Below, piece by piece: positions 16,858 to 26,653 of a stretch of DNA of 48,937 nt (positions within the stretch are counted from its first letter, which is position 1; every line of letters starts with the position of its first letter). The stretch covers positions 1 through 48,937 of the forward strand of contig NZ_SUEG01000029.1 in the NCBI RefSeq assembly GCF_005063415.1, read 5' to 3'. Below the pieces are notes generated by a model, which saw nothing but the letters and a program-made list of their open reading frames with translations, did not search any database and was not told the DNA's origin. Both the position numbers and the translations under genes were made by a program. This stretch comes from Mesorhizobium sp. (GTDB lineage Bacteria; Pseudomonadota; Alphaproteobacteria; Rhizobiales; Rhizobiaceae).

Positions 16858-17012
16858 ATGAGATCGCTTTGGGCGGCATCGCGCTAACGGCCATCTTCGC
16901 CGCGTCGGCCGCGGCCGAAACGCGCTACGACTGCAAACTCGAAAAGGCGGTGATGGGCGTCGTCGTGCGCGATACCTTGCCGAAGGCGTCCCTACAAGAC
17001 TCTAGAAACTAG
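16858..17012 (+). pseudogene. Relic of a small secreted protein (frameshifted start, truncated end)
   Basis: An ATG at 16858, with GGGGA upstream, opens MRSLWAASR and stops at once. In the +2 frame the same bases read ALGGIALTAIFAASAAAETR, then YDCKLEKAVMG and on to a TAG at 17010-17012. That is a typical signal peptide with an A-x-A cleavage site, and then a short mature region. A one- or two-base indel close to codon 4 would join the start to the signal peptide. The mature part is only about 28 residues and ends against the 3' end of the convergent GFA gene, so its 3' end may also have been lost. I cannot name the parent family. Confidence 0.45.
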
Positions 17013-17410
17013 AACCACATATCCCGCACACAGCGACCATCTCTCGGCAAATCCTCGAATGTATCGAGACCATCGAAATGGTCGATCGGGAGATCGGCGA
17101 CCGCCTCGGGCGGCGCAAGCCTCACATTGACGGCGATGCGGTAGCGACCGGCGGCGTTAGGATGCAAACCGCGCCAGGCCAAGACGCAAGCGCACGTTGG
17201 GCAGAAGAGAATCTCAAGCGAAGGATGAGCCTTTCCGACGCGCCGATAGGCGCTTACGGGCCCAGCAAGGCGGATGCGTTCGTCGACATAGTCGTAAGCC
17301 CAGAGCGTGCCGTAGCGACGGCAAAGTGTGCAATTGCAGGCAGTGATCGAACCGGGATCGCCCTCCAGGGTCCAGTGGGCTGCGCCGCAGTGGCAGGTTC
17401 CCGTCAGCAT
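17009..17410 (-). CDS. GFA (glutathione-dependent formaldehyde-activating) / CENP-V-like protein
   Basis: A 133-residue zinc protein of the GFA family. Cysteines occur in the expected order: TGTCHCGA near the N terminus, CNCTLCRR about 25 residues on, and FCPTCACV around residue 75. Members such as Gfa speed the reaction of glutathione with formaldehyde, but most homologues have no proven activity, so this is only a family label. The start at 17410 is set by GGAGGAGG immediately upstream; the frame extends further 5' without a comparable site. It stands alone, convergent to the dxs side and divergent from tlyA. Confidence 0.88.
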   Translation of the reverse strand: MLTGTCHCGAAHWTLEGDPGSITACNCTLCRRYGTLWAYDYVDERIRLAGPVSAYRRVGKAHPSLEILFCPTCACVLAWRGLHPNAAGRYRIAVNVRLAPPEAVADLPIDHFDGLDTFEDLPRDGRCVRDMWF

Positions 17411-17585
17411 GTTCCTCCTCCACGTTTCGACGGCTAAACGGCATCTCTTTCTTAGCATTGCGTCGGGTCTCGTGCGAGGTTCGACAAACAGCGCAGCGGC
17501 TGATGAGTTCACCCGCTTTTCCAACTATGCCTTGTCTCATCGCCAATATCCTTGCCATCATCGTTGGCTTTCGCCATGAAGGCCG

Positions 17586-18365
17586 ATGACTTCCCTTCCG
17601 CCAGCCAGCATACGCCAGCGACTCGACGAATTGCTCGTCCAGCGCGGCCTGTTTGCCAGCCGCTCGCGTGCTCGCGACGCGGTTGAGCGCGGTACCGTGA
17701 CGGTCGATGGCGTCGTCGCCCTCAAGCCGGGCCAGGCCGTTCTGCCTGAGTGCAACGTCGTCGTTGACGATCCGGCGCAAGGTTACGTGTCGCGCGCCGC
17801 ACTGAAGCTGAAGGCCGGTCTCGACCATTTCGGCCTCGACCCCGCCGGTAGCGAAGCGCTCGATGTCGGCGCCTCGACCGGCGGCTTCACGCAGGTGCTG
17901 CTCGAACGCGGCGCGGCGCATGTCACGGCGATCGATGTCGGGCACGGCCAGATGCACTCCGACATTGCCGGCGATCCGCGCGTGACGGTAGTCGAAGGCC
18001 TGAATGCGCGCGAACTGACCACCGCCGATCTCGGCGGCCGTGTGCCGGATTTCATTGTCTCGGATGTCAGCTTCATCTCGCTGAAACTGGCGCTGCCGCC
18101 GGCGCTTGCCTTGGCCAGGAATGGCGCCAAAGCCGTCTTTCTGGTCAAGCCGCAATTCGAGGCCGGCCGCGAGGCGATCGGCAAGAGCGGCCTGCTGAAG
18201 GACCCTTATGATGCGGCGCGCATCGCCGGCCTGATGCAGGACTGGCTCGATACCATTCCCGGCTGGCGCTCGCTGGGGCTGCATCTGTCGCCGATAGAGG
18301 GTGGCGACGGCAACCGCGAGTTCCTGCTCGGCGGCATCAAGGACGTCGAGACCCAGAAGCGATGA
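17586..18365 (+). CDS. tlyA: TlyA-family rRNA (cytidine-2'-O)-methyltransferase
   Basis: A 259-residue protein. It has an N-terminal S4 RNA-binding domain (RLDELLVQRGLFASRSRARD ... GTVTVDGVV, residues ~10-65) and an FtsJ/RrmJ-type methyltransferase domain (EALDVGASTGGFTQVLLERGA for SAM binding, DVSFISL, and KPQFEAGRE). TlyA proteins 2'-O-methylate cytidines in 16S and 23S rRNA; short forms act on 23S only. I cannot say which form this is. In rhizobia it commonly follows dxs; here the GFA gene has come between. Its stop overlaps the next start as ATGA (18362-18365), so the two rRNA methyltransferase genes are translationally coupled. Confidence 0.93.
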   Translation: MTSLPPASIRQRLDELLVQRGLFASRSRARDAVERGTVTVDGVVALKPGQAVLPECNVVVDDPAQGYVSRAALKLKAGLDHFGLDPAGSEALDVGASTGGFTQVLLERGAAHVTAIDVGHGQMHSDIAGDPRVTVVEGLNARELTTADLGGRVPDFIVSDVSFISLKLALPPALALARNGAKAVFLVKPQFEAGREAIGKSGLLKDPYDAARIAGLMQDWLDTIPGWRSLGLHLSPIEGGDGNREFLLGGIKDVETQKR

Positions 18366-19603
18366 GCACCCGTTTCACGATCGCAAAATTGGGCTCGCAG
18401 GGCGACGGCATCGCCGAGACGGAAACCGGCGAGGTTTTCATTCCGTTCGCGCTGCCGGGAGAGGTCGTCACCGCCGCGCGGGAGAAAGATCGCGCCACCT
18501 TGATGTCGGTGCTTGAGGCTTCGCCGCTGCGGGTCGATCCGCCGTGCCGGCATTTCGGCGCGTGCGGCGGCTGCGCCGTCCAGCATCTCGAGACTGAAGC
18601 CTATCAGCAGTGGAAGCGCGAAAAGGTCGTGCATGCGCTGAGGAGCAAGGGCATCGCCTGCGATGTCGGCGCGCTGGTGCCGTGCGCGCCGCACACGCGC
18701 CGCCGCGTCGTCTTCACCGCCCGGCGGAGCGAGGCGGGAATGCAGTTCGGCTTCGTTCGCGCGCTGTCGTCCGAAATCATCTCCATCGAGGAGTGCCCGA
18801 TCTCGGCGCCGCAGATCGTCGCTGCGCTCGACCGCTTGAAAGCCCTTGCTGGGCTGATCTGCACCACGACCAAATCGTTCCACATGGCGGTGACGGTGAC
18901 CGGTTCCGGCCTCGATGTCGCGGTTCACGATTCCGGCAAGCTCGGCGAGAACCAGCGCCGCGTCGCCTCCAACTTCGTCATCGCCGAGGGGCTAGCCAGG
19001 CTGTCGGTCGACGGCGAGATCATTATCGAACCAAAGAAACCGGTCGTCCTGTTTGGTGGCGTCGCCGTCGCAGTGCCTCCGGGCGCTTTCCTGCAGGCGA
19101 CCGAGGCTGCCGAACAAACGATGGCCAACATTGTCGGCCAGCATCTCGCGCGTGCCAAAAAGGTCGCCGATCTCTTCGCCGGCTGCGGCAGCTTCGCGCT
19201 GCGCCTGGCCGCAAGATCGGAGGTTCATGCGGTGGAAGGCGATGCGGCAGCACTCGCGGCGCTTGACCGGGCCTTCCGTTTCGCCAGCGGCCTGAAGCGG
19301 GTGACCAGCGAACGTCGCGACCTGTTCCGGCGGCCGTTGACATTCAAGGAGTTGAATGCCTTTGACGGCGTTGTCTTCGACCCGCCTCGCGCCGGCGCCG
19401 AGGATCAGTCGAAGCAGATCGCGCGCTCCGACGTGCCGCTCGTCGCCGCGGTGTCCTGCAATCCGGTAACGCTGGCGCGGGATCTTCGGATCCTCCTCGA
19501 TGGCGGCTACGCCCTGAAAAGCGTGACGCCGATCGACCAGTTCCTGTGGTCGCCGCATGTCGAGGCCGTGGCGCTGTTGGAGAAGCCGAGGCGAAGGCGC
19601 TAG
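18362..19603 (+). CDS. RlmD/TrmA-type RNA (uracil-5-)-methyltransferase
   Basis: A 413-residue class I SAM-dependent methyltransferase of the TrmA/RlmC/RlmD group that makes 5-methyluridine in RNA. It has a short N-terminal TRAM-like region (FTIAKLGSQGDGIAETETGEV) and a [4Fe-4S] cysteine cluster: PPCRHFGACGGCAVQHL supplies three Cys, and a further Cys lies near ECPI. It also has a SAM loop VADLFAGCGSFAL, VFDPPRAGAEDQ, and the catalytic Cys in VSCNPVTLARDL. Which uridine it modifies is not certain; 23S rRNA is most likely. The ATG at 18362 overlaps the tlyA stop, so the pair forms an rRNA-modification operon. Confidence 0.92.
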   Translation: MSTRFTIAKLGSQGDGIAETETGEVFIPFALPGEVVTAAREKDRATLMSVLEASPLRVDPPCRHFGACGGCAVQHLETEAYQQWKREKVVHALRSKGIACDVGALVPCAPHTRRRVVFTARRSEAGMQFGFVRALSSEIISIEECPISAPQIVAALDRLKALAGLICTTTKSFHMAVTVTGSGLDVAVHDSGKLGENQRRVASNFVIAEGLARLSVDGEIIIEPKKPVVLFGGVAVAVPPGAFLQATEAAEQTMANIVGQHLARAKKVADLFAGCGSFALRLAARSEVHAVEGDAAALAALDRAFRFASGLKRVTSERRDLFRRPLTFKELNAFDGVVFDPPRAGAEDQSKQIARSDVPLVAAVSCNPVTLARDLRILLDGGYALKSVTPIDQFLWSPHVEAVALLEKPRRRR

Positions 19604-19645
19604 CAGCATTTATGGGGCGTGAAAATGCGCACCAACAAAGCGCAC

Positions 19646-19664
19646 TTGAACGTGCGTTGTTCAA
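19646..19664. promoter_or_regulatory. Inverted repeat TTGAAC-N7-GTTCAA upstream of the antitoxin
   Basis: Perfect 6-bp arms (19646-19651 and 19659-19664) flank GTGCGTT, 19 bases before the antitoxin start. GCGCAC also occurs twice just upstream (around 19627 and 19640). Xre-type antitoxins repress their own promoters through such palindromes, so this is a likely autoregulatory site. Confidence 0.5.
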
Positions 19665-19683
19665 AATGTGCTAGGAAATTGTA

Positions 19684-20055
19684 ATGAGCACCGCAGCCTT
19701 TGAAATTTCGGCATCGCGCTTCGGCGAGGAGCGGGCGCCGTTTCTCTCGCCAAGGCGGGTCGCTGAACTGCTGGGGATCAATATGACAGAACTGGCGGGC
19801 CTGACCGGTCTCGCGCGCAACACGCTTGCCGCCAAGACCGGCGCGCGCAAGGTCGACGCCGCATTGAGTCCCGTAGTCCGCATCTTGGCGATGGCCGGCG
19901 AGATGGCCGGCGATGAACAGCATGCGGCGATATGGTTCGAGCATCAGCCGATCCCCGGTTGGGCTGGAAAGACCGCCTACGATCTCGTTCGCGAAGGCAA
20001 GACGGACAAGGTGCTTGCCTATCTGGAGGCAGTCCGCTCCGGCATCTATGCCTGA
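19684..20055 (+). CDS. Antitoxin of an Xre/RES-type toxin-antitoxin pair (ParS/MbcA toxin-binding domain)
   Basis: A 123-residue protein with the two-part layout of RES-system antitoxins. The N-terminal half is an Xre-like helix-turn-helix (LSPRRVAELLGINMTELAGLTGLARNTL, residues ~20-55). The C-terminal domain (DUF2384-like, residues ~65-120) contains PIPGWAGKTAYDLVREGKTDKVLAYLE, the toxin-binding helix. AGGA lies eight bases before the ATG. Its last bases overlap the toxin start (ATGCCTGA, 20048-20055), the usual coupling in this class. The antitoxin is intact while the toxin is frameshifted, which is the expected order of decay. Its normal job is to block the RES toxin and repress the operon through the palindrome upstream. 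Confidence 0.88.
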   Translation: MSTAAFEISASRFGEERAPFLSPRRVAELLGINMTELAGLTGLARNTLAAKTGARKVDAALSPVVRILAMAGEMAGDEQHAAIWFEHQPIPGWAGKTAYDLVREGKTDKVLAYLEAVRSGIYA

Positions 20056-20547
20056 ACCCAGGCTGACTCTGTGGCGTGCTTTTGTGCCGAGCTGGGCCCA
20101 TCTGCCGCTTTCCGGTGAGGGCGCGGCCCGCTTCGGCGGCCGCTGGAATCCGATTGGCCCTCCGGCGATCTACGCCGCCCGGGAGCTGTCGACGGCTTGG
20201 GCCGAGTACAATCAGGGTTTTGTCCAGCACCCGGCGCCGATTGCACAATTGAAACTGTCAGGCGCACGGCTGGCCGACCTGACAGACGCCGATACGTGGC
20301 GCAGCTTGGTGTAGCGGCGGGCATTCGCCGATGCGAATGGCGCGACATCGTGGATAGAGGTTTTGTGCCCGAGACGCACCAGCTGAGAGTCCGCTCGCTC
20401 ACCGACGGGCTGCACGGCCTGATCTACCCGTCCTTCATGTCGCCCGGCGGCACATGCGTCGCGCTGTGGAACGAAAACGATGCTCCGGGTCTCGAAATCA
20501 TCGATCCCGACCATCGCCTGCCGAAAACACCGGCTTCATGGTTTTAG
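20048..20547 (+). pseudogene. RES-domain toxin, inactivated by a one-base frameshift
   Basis: The frame starting at 20048 reads a RES-family toxin: LWRAFVP, GGRWNPIGPPAIYAARELSTAWAEY with the Arg, Tyr and Glu expected in the active site. It then breaks at TTG-GTG-TAG (stop 20312-20314). The neighbouring frame continues the same protein (GVAAGIRRCEWRDIVDRG, YPSFMSPGGTCVALW) to a TAG at 20545-20547. Adding one G to the GG at 20308-20309 restores a continuous ~166-residue protein reading ...WRSLGVAAG..., so a single base was probably lost. RES toxins degrade or ADP-ribosylate using NAD+. The truncated 88-residue product lacks the C-terminal half of the fold. A sequencing error is the main alternative. 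Confidence 0.8.
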
Positions 20548-20744
20548 GGCAGTTCGAGCTGCGGCGAGCACACCCGCCTCCATCTCTTCCAATGTCTTCG
20601 GCCTGCCTCTGTGGGCAGGGATCCAAACACGTCCTCTGGCCGCGTTAGGGGCAAGACTGGAACAGGCAGCATGACTTGATCGTCGGTCGAACTGGTGACT
20701 TCTAGCTTTTCTCCGCCAGCCATCACAGTTTCCTCTCCCGACAT
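20536..20744 (-). pseudogene. Relic of a MazE/AbrB-like antitoxin
   Basis: An ATG at 20744 on the minus strand, close downstream of GGAAA-like sequence, reads MSGEETVMAGGEKLEVTSST and then RPEDVFGSLPT, before running into unrelated sequence and a stop at 20544. In the next frame the same region continues GRPKTLEEMEAGVLAAARTA and stops at 20536-20538. VFGSLP-x(2-4)-GRPK-T/S-LEEM is how the C terminus of many AbrB/MazE-like antitoxins looks. The join at about 20608-20618 therefore marks a frameshift. The N-terminal part also looks too short for a complete swapped-hairpin DNA-binding domain, so an internal deletion is likely. No toxin partner remains. Confidence 0.5.
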
Positions 20745-20795
20745 AACAAAGATGCTGATCGCGCGCTGAATTCAAGGCTGCATAGCCAGACGGTA

Positions 20796-21503
20796 CTAGC
20801 CTGCGCCTGAAAGGACGCGCTCGACGAAGGCGGGCACCACTTGTGTCGCCGGCCCTTCCATCTGCTCGTCGAAACGGGAGGCCCAGCCGGCGCATTTCAG
20901 ATTGAGTTCGGCTGTTACGGCTCCGGCCGCGCGTGCCTCCTCCACGAAACCTGCTGCCGGGTAGACATTCCCGCTGGTGCCGATGGCCACGAACAGGTCG
21001 CAGCGCGTCAGCGCCTCGCCGATCTCCTCCATGCGGTAAGGCATTTCGCCGAACCAGACCACGTCAGGCCTCAATTGACCTTTTGCGCCACACGCTGGAC
21101 AGGCCGAATGGGCAGCGATGTCGTCGGCCCAGGCGCTGCTTTGCCCGCAGCTCAGGCAAAGGGCATGGCCCAGTTCTCCATGCATATGGATCAGTTTGCG
21201 CGAACCGGCGCGCTCATGCAGGTCGTCGATATTCTGCGTGACGACGAGGACGTCGCCTGGGAATTTCTGCTCGAGCTTGGCCAGCGCGGCGTGCGCCGCA
21301 TTCGGCTCGACGCTGCCCATCTGCCGCCGGCGCATATTGTAGAAATCCTGCACCTTTACGGGGTCGCGCGCAAAACCTTGCGGCGTGGCCACGTCCTGCA
21401 GGTCGTATTTCGCCCAGACCCCGTCGGGATCCCGGAACGTGGCGACGCCCGATTCCGCCGAAATGCCGGCGCCTGTCAGGATGACGATTTTGGCTTTGGA
21501 CAT
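20796..21503 (-). CDS. cobB: NAD-dependent protein deacylase (sirtuin)
   Basis: A 235-residue class III sirtuin that removes acyl groups from lysines using NAD+. It shows GAGISAESGVATFRDPDGVW (NAD binding), the YNMRRR segment whose Tyr-x-x-Arg is the desuccinylase signature, TQNIDDLHERAG and HMHGE with the catalytic His. A zinc ribbon follows with CLSCG and CPACG, then PDVVWFGEMP and GTSGNVYPAAGF. The Tyr/Arg pair predicts desuccinylase as well as deacetylase activity. The ATG at 21503 gives the usual MSKAKIVIL; an in-frame ATG at 21521 is possible and neither has a strong ribosome-binding site. It follows tldD after 66 bases on the same strand. Confidence 0.94.
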   Translation of the reverse strand: MSKAKIVILTGAGISAESGVATFRDPDGVWAKYDLQDVATPQGFARDPVKVQDFYNMRRRQMGSVEPNAAHAALAKLEQKFPGDVLVVTQNIDDLHERAGSRKLIHMHGELGHALCLSCGQSSAWADDIAAHSACPACGAKGQLRPDVVWFGEMPYRMEEIGEALTRCDLFVAIGTSGNVYPAAGFVEEARAAGAVTAELNLKCAGWASRFDEQMEGPATQVVPAFVERVLSGAG

Positions 21504-21569
21504 GGTCGAAGACACCGGCATCCGGAAACATCATTTGGAAGGCGATGTTACCGAAAGGCGGCAGCCGCA

Positions 21570-22982
21570 TCAAACCCTGGTGCCGCCGACCGTCATCTGG
21601 TTCATCCTGAGATGCGGCTGGCCGACGCCGACCGGCACGCCCTGTCCGGCCTTGCCGCACATGCCGATGCCGGTGTCGAGCTTCATGTCGTTGCCGACCA
21701 TCGAAACGCGATGCATGGCATCCGGCCCATTGCCGATCAGCATGGCGCCCTTGATCGGTTGCGTCACTTTGCCGTTCTCGATCATGTAGGCCTCGGTGCA
21801 GCCGAACACGAACTTGCCCGAAGTGATGTCGACCTGGCCGCCGCCGAACGACACGGCATAGATGCCGCTCTTGACTGAGGCGATGATCTCGTCCGGCTCC
21901 ATGTCGCCTGCTGTCATGTAGGTGTTGGTCATGCGCGGCATCGGCTCATGCGCGTACCCTTGGCGCCGCCCGTTGCCGGTGGCCTTCATGCCCATCAGCC
22001 GTGCATTCTGGCGGTCCTGCATGTAGCCGACCAGCTTGCCATCGTCGATCAGCACATTATGGGCCGAAGGCGTGCCTTCGTCATCGACGGTCAGCGAACC
22101 ACGCCGCTCGGGCATGGTGCCGTCATCAACGACGGTGACGCCTTTTGCTGCCACCTGCTGGCCAAGCAGGCCGGCAAAGGCCGACGTCTTCTTGCGGTTG
22201 AAATCGCCCTCCAGCCCATGCCCGACGGCCTCGTGCAACATGACGCCGGGCCAGCCGCTCGAAAGCACGATGTCGAAAGTGCCGGCAGGTGCTGGAACCG
22301 CTTCGAGATTGACCAGCGCTTGCCGCAATGCCTCCTTGGCAGCGTGCCGCCAGCTGTCCTCGACCAGGAATTCGCCAAAATCCTTGCGGCCTCCCATGCC
22401 GTAGGAGCCGCTCTCCTGGCGGTCGCCGTCGCCGACCACCACCGACACGTTTATCCTGACCAGCGGACGGATGTCGCGCACCATCTGGCCGTCGGCGCGC
22501 ACGATCTCGACATGCTGCCAGGAGGCGGCGAGCGACGCCGTCACCTGCCTGACGCGCGGATCCTCGGACCGCAGCCATGCATCGATTTCCTGGAGCAGCT
22601 TGGCCTTGGTCTCGAAGGAAGGCGAGGGGATAGGGTTTCCGTCGCCGTAGAGATGGCGGTTGGTGCGGGCGGGCGCTGCGGCAAGCGTGCCGGAATAGCC
22701 GCTCTTCACCGTCGAAACGGCATCGGCGGCGCGCAGCAGCGAGGCTTCGGAGAGATCGCTGGAATGGGCGTAGCCGCTGGCTTCGCCGGCGACGGCGCGC
22801 AGGCCGAAACCCTGGTCGGTGTTGAAATTCGCGGTCTTCAGCTTGCCATTGTCGAACATCAGCGCTTCGCTCTCGCTGTATTCGAGAAACAGTTCACCGT
22901 CGTCGGCGCCGTTAATAGTCTCGGCAACGATCTGCTTGATGCGATCGTCGGAAATGTCGAATTGGCCGATCAGGCTGTTCAT
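21570..22982 (-). CDS. tldD: TldD-family metalloprotease
   Basis: A 470-residue TldD. With TldE/PmbA it forms the heterodimeric zinc protease that trims peptides such as microcins and degrades unfolded ones. The catalytic H-E-x-x-x-H is present as LHEAVGHGLEGDF. Other family blocks are EYSESEALMFDNG near the N terminus, GYAHSSDL, PRMTNTYM, and KSGIYAVSFGGGQVDITSGKFVFGCTEAYMIENG toward the C terminus, here given in two adjoining parts (KSGIYAVSFGGGQVD; SGKFVFGCTEAYM). Start at 22982 matches the usual N terminus (MNSLIGQFD). The partner gene pmbA is not in the window. Lies between the ialB-like gene and cobB on the same strand. Confidence 0.95.
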   Translation of the reverse strand: MNSLIGQFDISDDRIKQIVAETINGADDGELFLEYSESEALMFDNGKLKTANFNTDQGFGLRAVAGEASGYAHSSDLSEASLLRAADAVSTVKSGYSGTLAAAPARTNRHLYGDGNPIPSPSFETKAKLLQEIDAWLRSEDPRVRQVTASLAASWQHVEIVRADGQMVRDIRPLVRINVSVVVGDGDRQESGSYGMGGRKDFGEFLVEDSWRHAAKEALRQALVNLEAVPAPAGTFDIVLSSGWPGVMLHEAVGHGLEGDFNRKKTSAFAGLLGQQVAAKGVTVVDDGTMPERRGSLTVDDEGTPSAHNVLIDDGKLVGYMQDRQNARLMGMKATGNGRRQGYAHEPMPRMTNTYMTAGDMEPDEIIASVKSGIYAVSFGGGQVDITSGKFVFGCTEAYMIENGKVTQPIKGAMLIGNGPDAMHRVSMVGNDMKLDTGIGMCGKAGQGVPVGVGQPHLRMNQMTVGGTRV

Positions 22983-23110
22983 GGCGTATCCGTTCGCAGG
23001 AGGATAGTTTCCCACGATGTAGGCGCGAAGGCCCGCACAGACAATCTGAAATGAGATTTTGCCGTGACCGCAGCCGGTCAACATCACTGGATCGTGCTAC
23101 AGCTCCGCGT

Positions 23111-23635
23111 TCAGGGCAGGGCGGCGAAGCCGTCGGCGAAACCCTTGAGGTCGACGGGAATGCCGATGCCCTCTTCCGGTGTCTGGAAGACGATGAAGGT
23201 GGCGGACGTACCGGTCTTCAGCGTGTCGAGCAGCGGCTTTTCCAGGATGACCTCGGCATAGCAGCCGTCCTGGAAACAGCGCACGAAGTAGGCGCGGCCG
23301 ATATCCTTGCCGTCGACATTGAGGCCGAGGCCGTTGGGCAACAGCACACCGAGCGGCGCCAGCACACGAAGGATTTCGGCCTTGTTGTCGGCTGTGCGCA
23401 GCACGACGACGGAAAGGCCCATTTCCGGGCGGTCCTCGGCGACGACGTTCTGCATCATCACGCATTGTTCGGATGTAGCACCTGCCGGCGTATCGCAGAT
23501 GATCGACCACGCCCCATGCGTCGACTTCACCGTGCCGCTTGGCTGCGCGGCATTGGCCAGGCCGGCGCCGGGCAAGGCTATTGCGGCGGCAACAAGGATG
23601 ACCTTCGCCAAGGTTCTCGAAAGCCAAGGGTTCAT
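23111..23635 (-). CDS. Invasion-associated locus B (IalB) family protein
   Basis: A 174-residue secreted protein. The N terminus is a classical signal peptide (VILVAAAIALPGAGLANA, cleavage near residue 30). The mature part shows the IalB pattern: W-S-I-I-C-D near the start, a Cys in SEQCVMMQ, PLGVLLPNGLGLNVDG, and an FVRCFQDGCYAEV Cys pair about two thirds along. The four cysteines probably form disulfides in the periplasm. IalB was named for erythrocyte invasion in Bartonella, but homologues are general in Rhizobiales and their role is unclear. GGAG five bases upstream supports the ATG at 23635. Head of the minus-strand run ialB-like, tldD, cobB. Confidence 0.9.
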   Translation of the reverse strand: MNPWLSRTLAKVILVAAAIALPGAGLANAAQPSGTVKSTHGAWSIICDTPAGATSEQCVMMQNVVAEDRPEMGLSVVVLRTADNKAEILRVLAPLGVLLPNGLGLNVDGKDIGRAYFVRCFQDGCYAEVILEKPLLDTLKTGTSATFIVFQTPEEGIGIPVDLKGFADGFAALP

Positions 23636-23995
23636 GACGGCTCCATTGCGAATCACGGCACTTTAAGCCGCACTAAACCCAAGTAAAGGACGAGACCCCG
23701 GCGATCTGCCCCGACATAGGCGACAATGCGCTTTTCAGTGCGAATTTCGCCCTAATTGCGACGGTTCCGCGCGCCGCGCGGCTCATTCTAGCCGGATGCC
23801 GCTTCGGTGATTCGCGGCGAGCCGTCACCGCACGAAGCCAGCGCCGCGCTTGCGCGCAAAAATGCCGCACGGGTTCCGGCGCTCCTTTCTTGCGGAGGCA
23901 AATAGAGTATGGTTTGAACCAGCCTTGAATTGTCCGGGATTCCCGTCCCGGCATTTGTTCGACATTCTTGCGGTCCGATCGCGAGGAACTGGGAG
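23636..23995. other. Divergent promoter region between the ialB-like gene and coxB
   Basis: A 360-base stretch without a gene. It contains a GC palindrome (CCGCGCG 23767-23773 with CGCGCGG 23775-23781), a smaller one TGGTT-TG-AACCA (23910-23921), and a hairpin CCGGGA/TCCCGG (23934-23951) that would lie in the coxB leader. Promoters for both directions must be here, but I see no confident -35/-10 pair. Confidence 0.45.
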
Positions 23996-26577
<2,582 letters not shown>

Positions 26578-26599
26578 GCGGTTGCCTCCTTTAATACGG

Positions 26600-26624
26600 A
26601 ACCGCCGGCCCGCCGGCGGTTTTG
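26600..26624 (+). terminator. Intrinsic terminator between coxA and ctaB
   Basis: A perfect 10-bp stem (ACCGCCGGC extended by one A-T pair) with a two-base gap is followed by T residues, 23 bases after the coxA stop. It would end part of the transcription after the structural genes and lower expression of ctaB and the assembly genes. Confidence 0.65.
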
Positions 26625-26653
26625 GCCAACGGAATGATGGACTTTAAGTACGC

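Noticed and set aside
20290..20330. Programmed ribosomal frameshift in the RES toxin
   Set aside because: The sequence at the break (AGC TTG GTG TAG) has no slippery heptamer and no obvious stimulatory structure; a one-base deletion explains it more simply.
19604..20795. An anti-phage defence island
   Set aside because: Only one intact antitoxin and two broken genes remain; no nuclease, helicase or other defence genes flank them.
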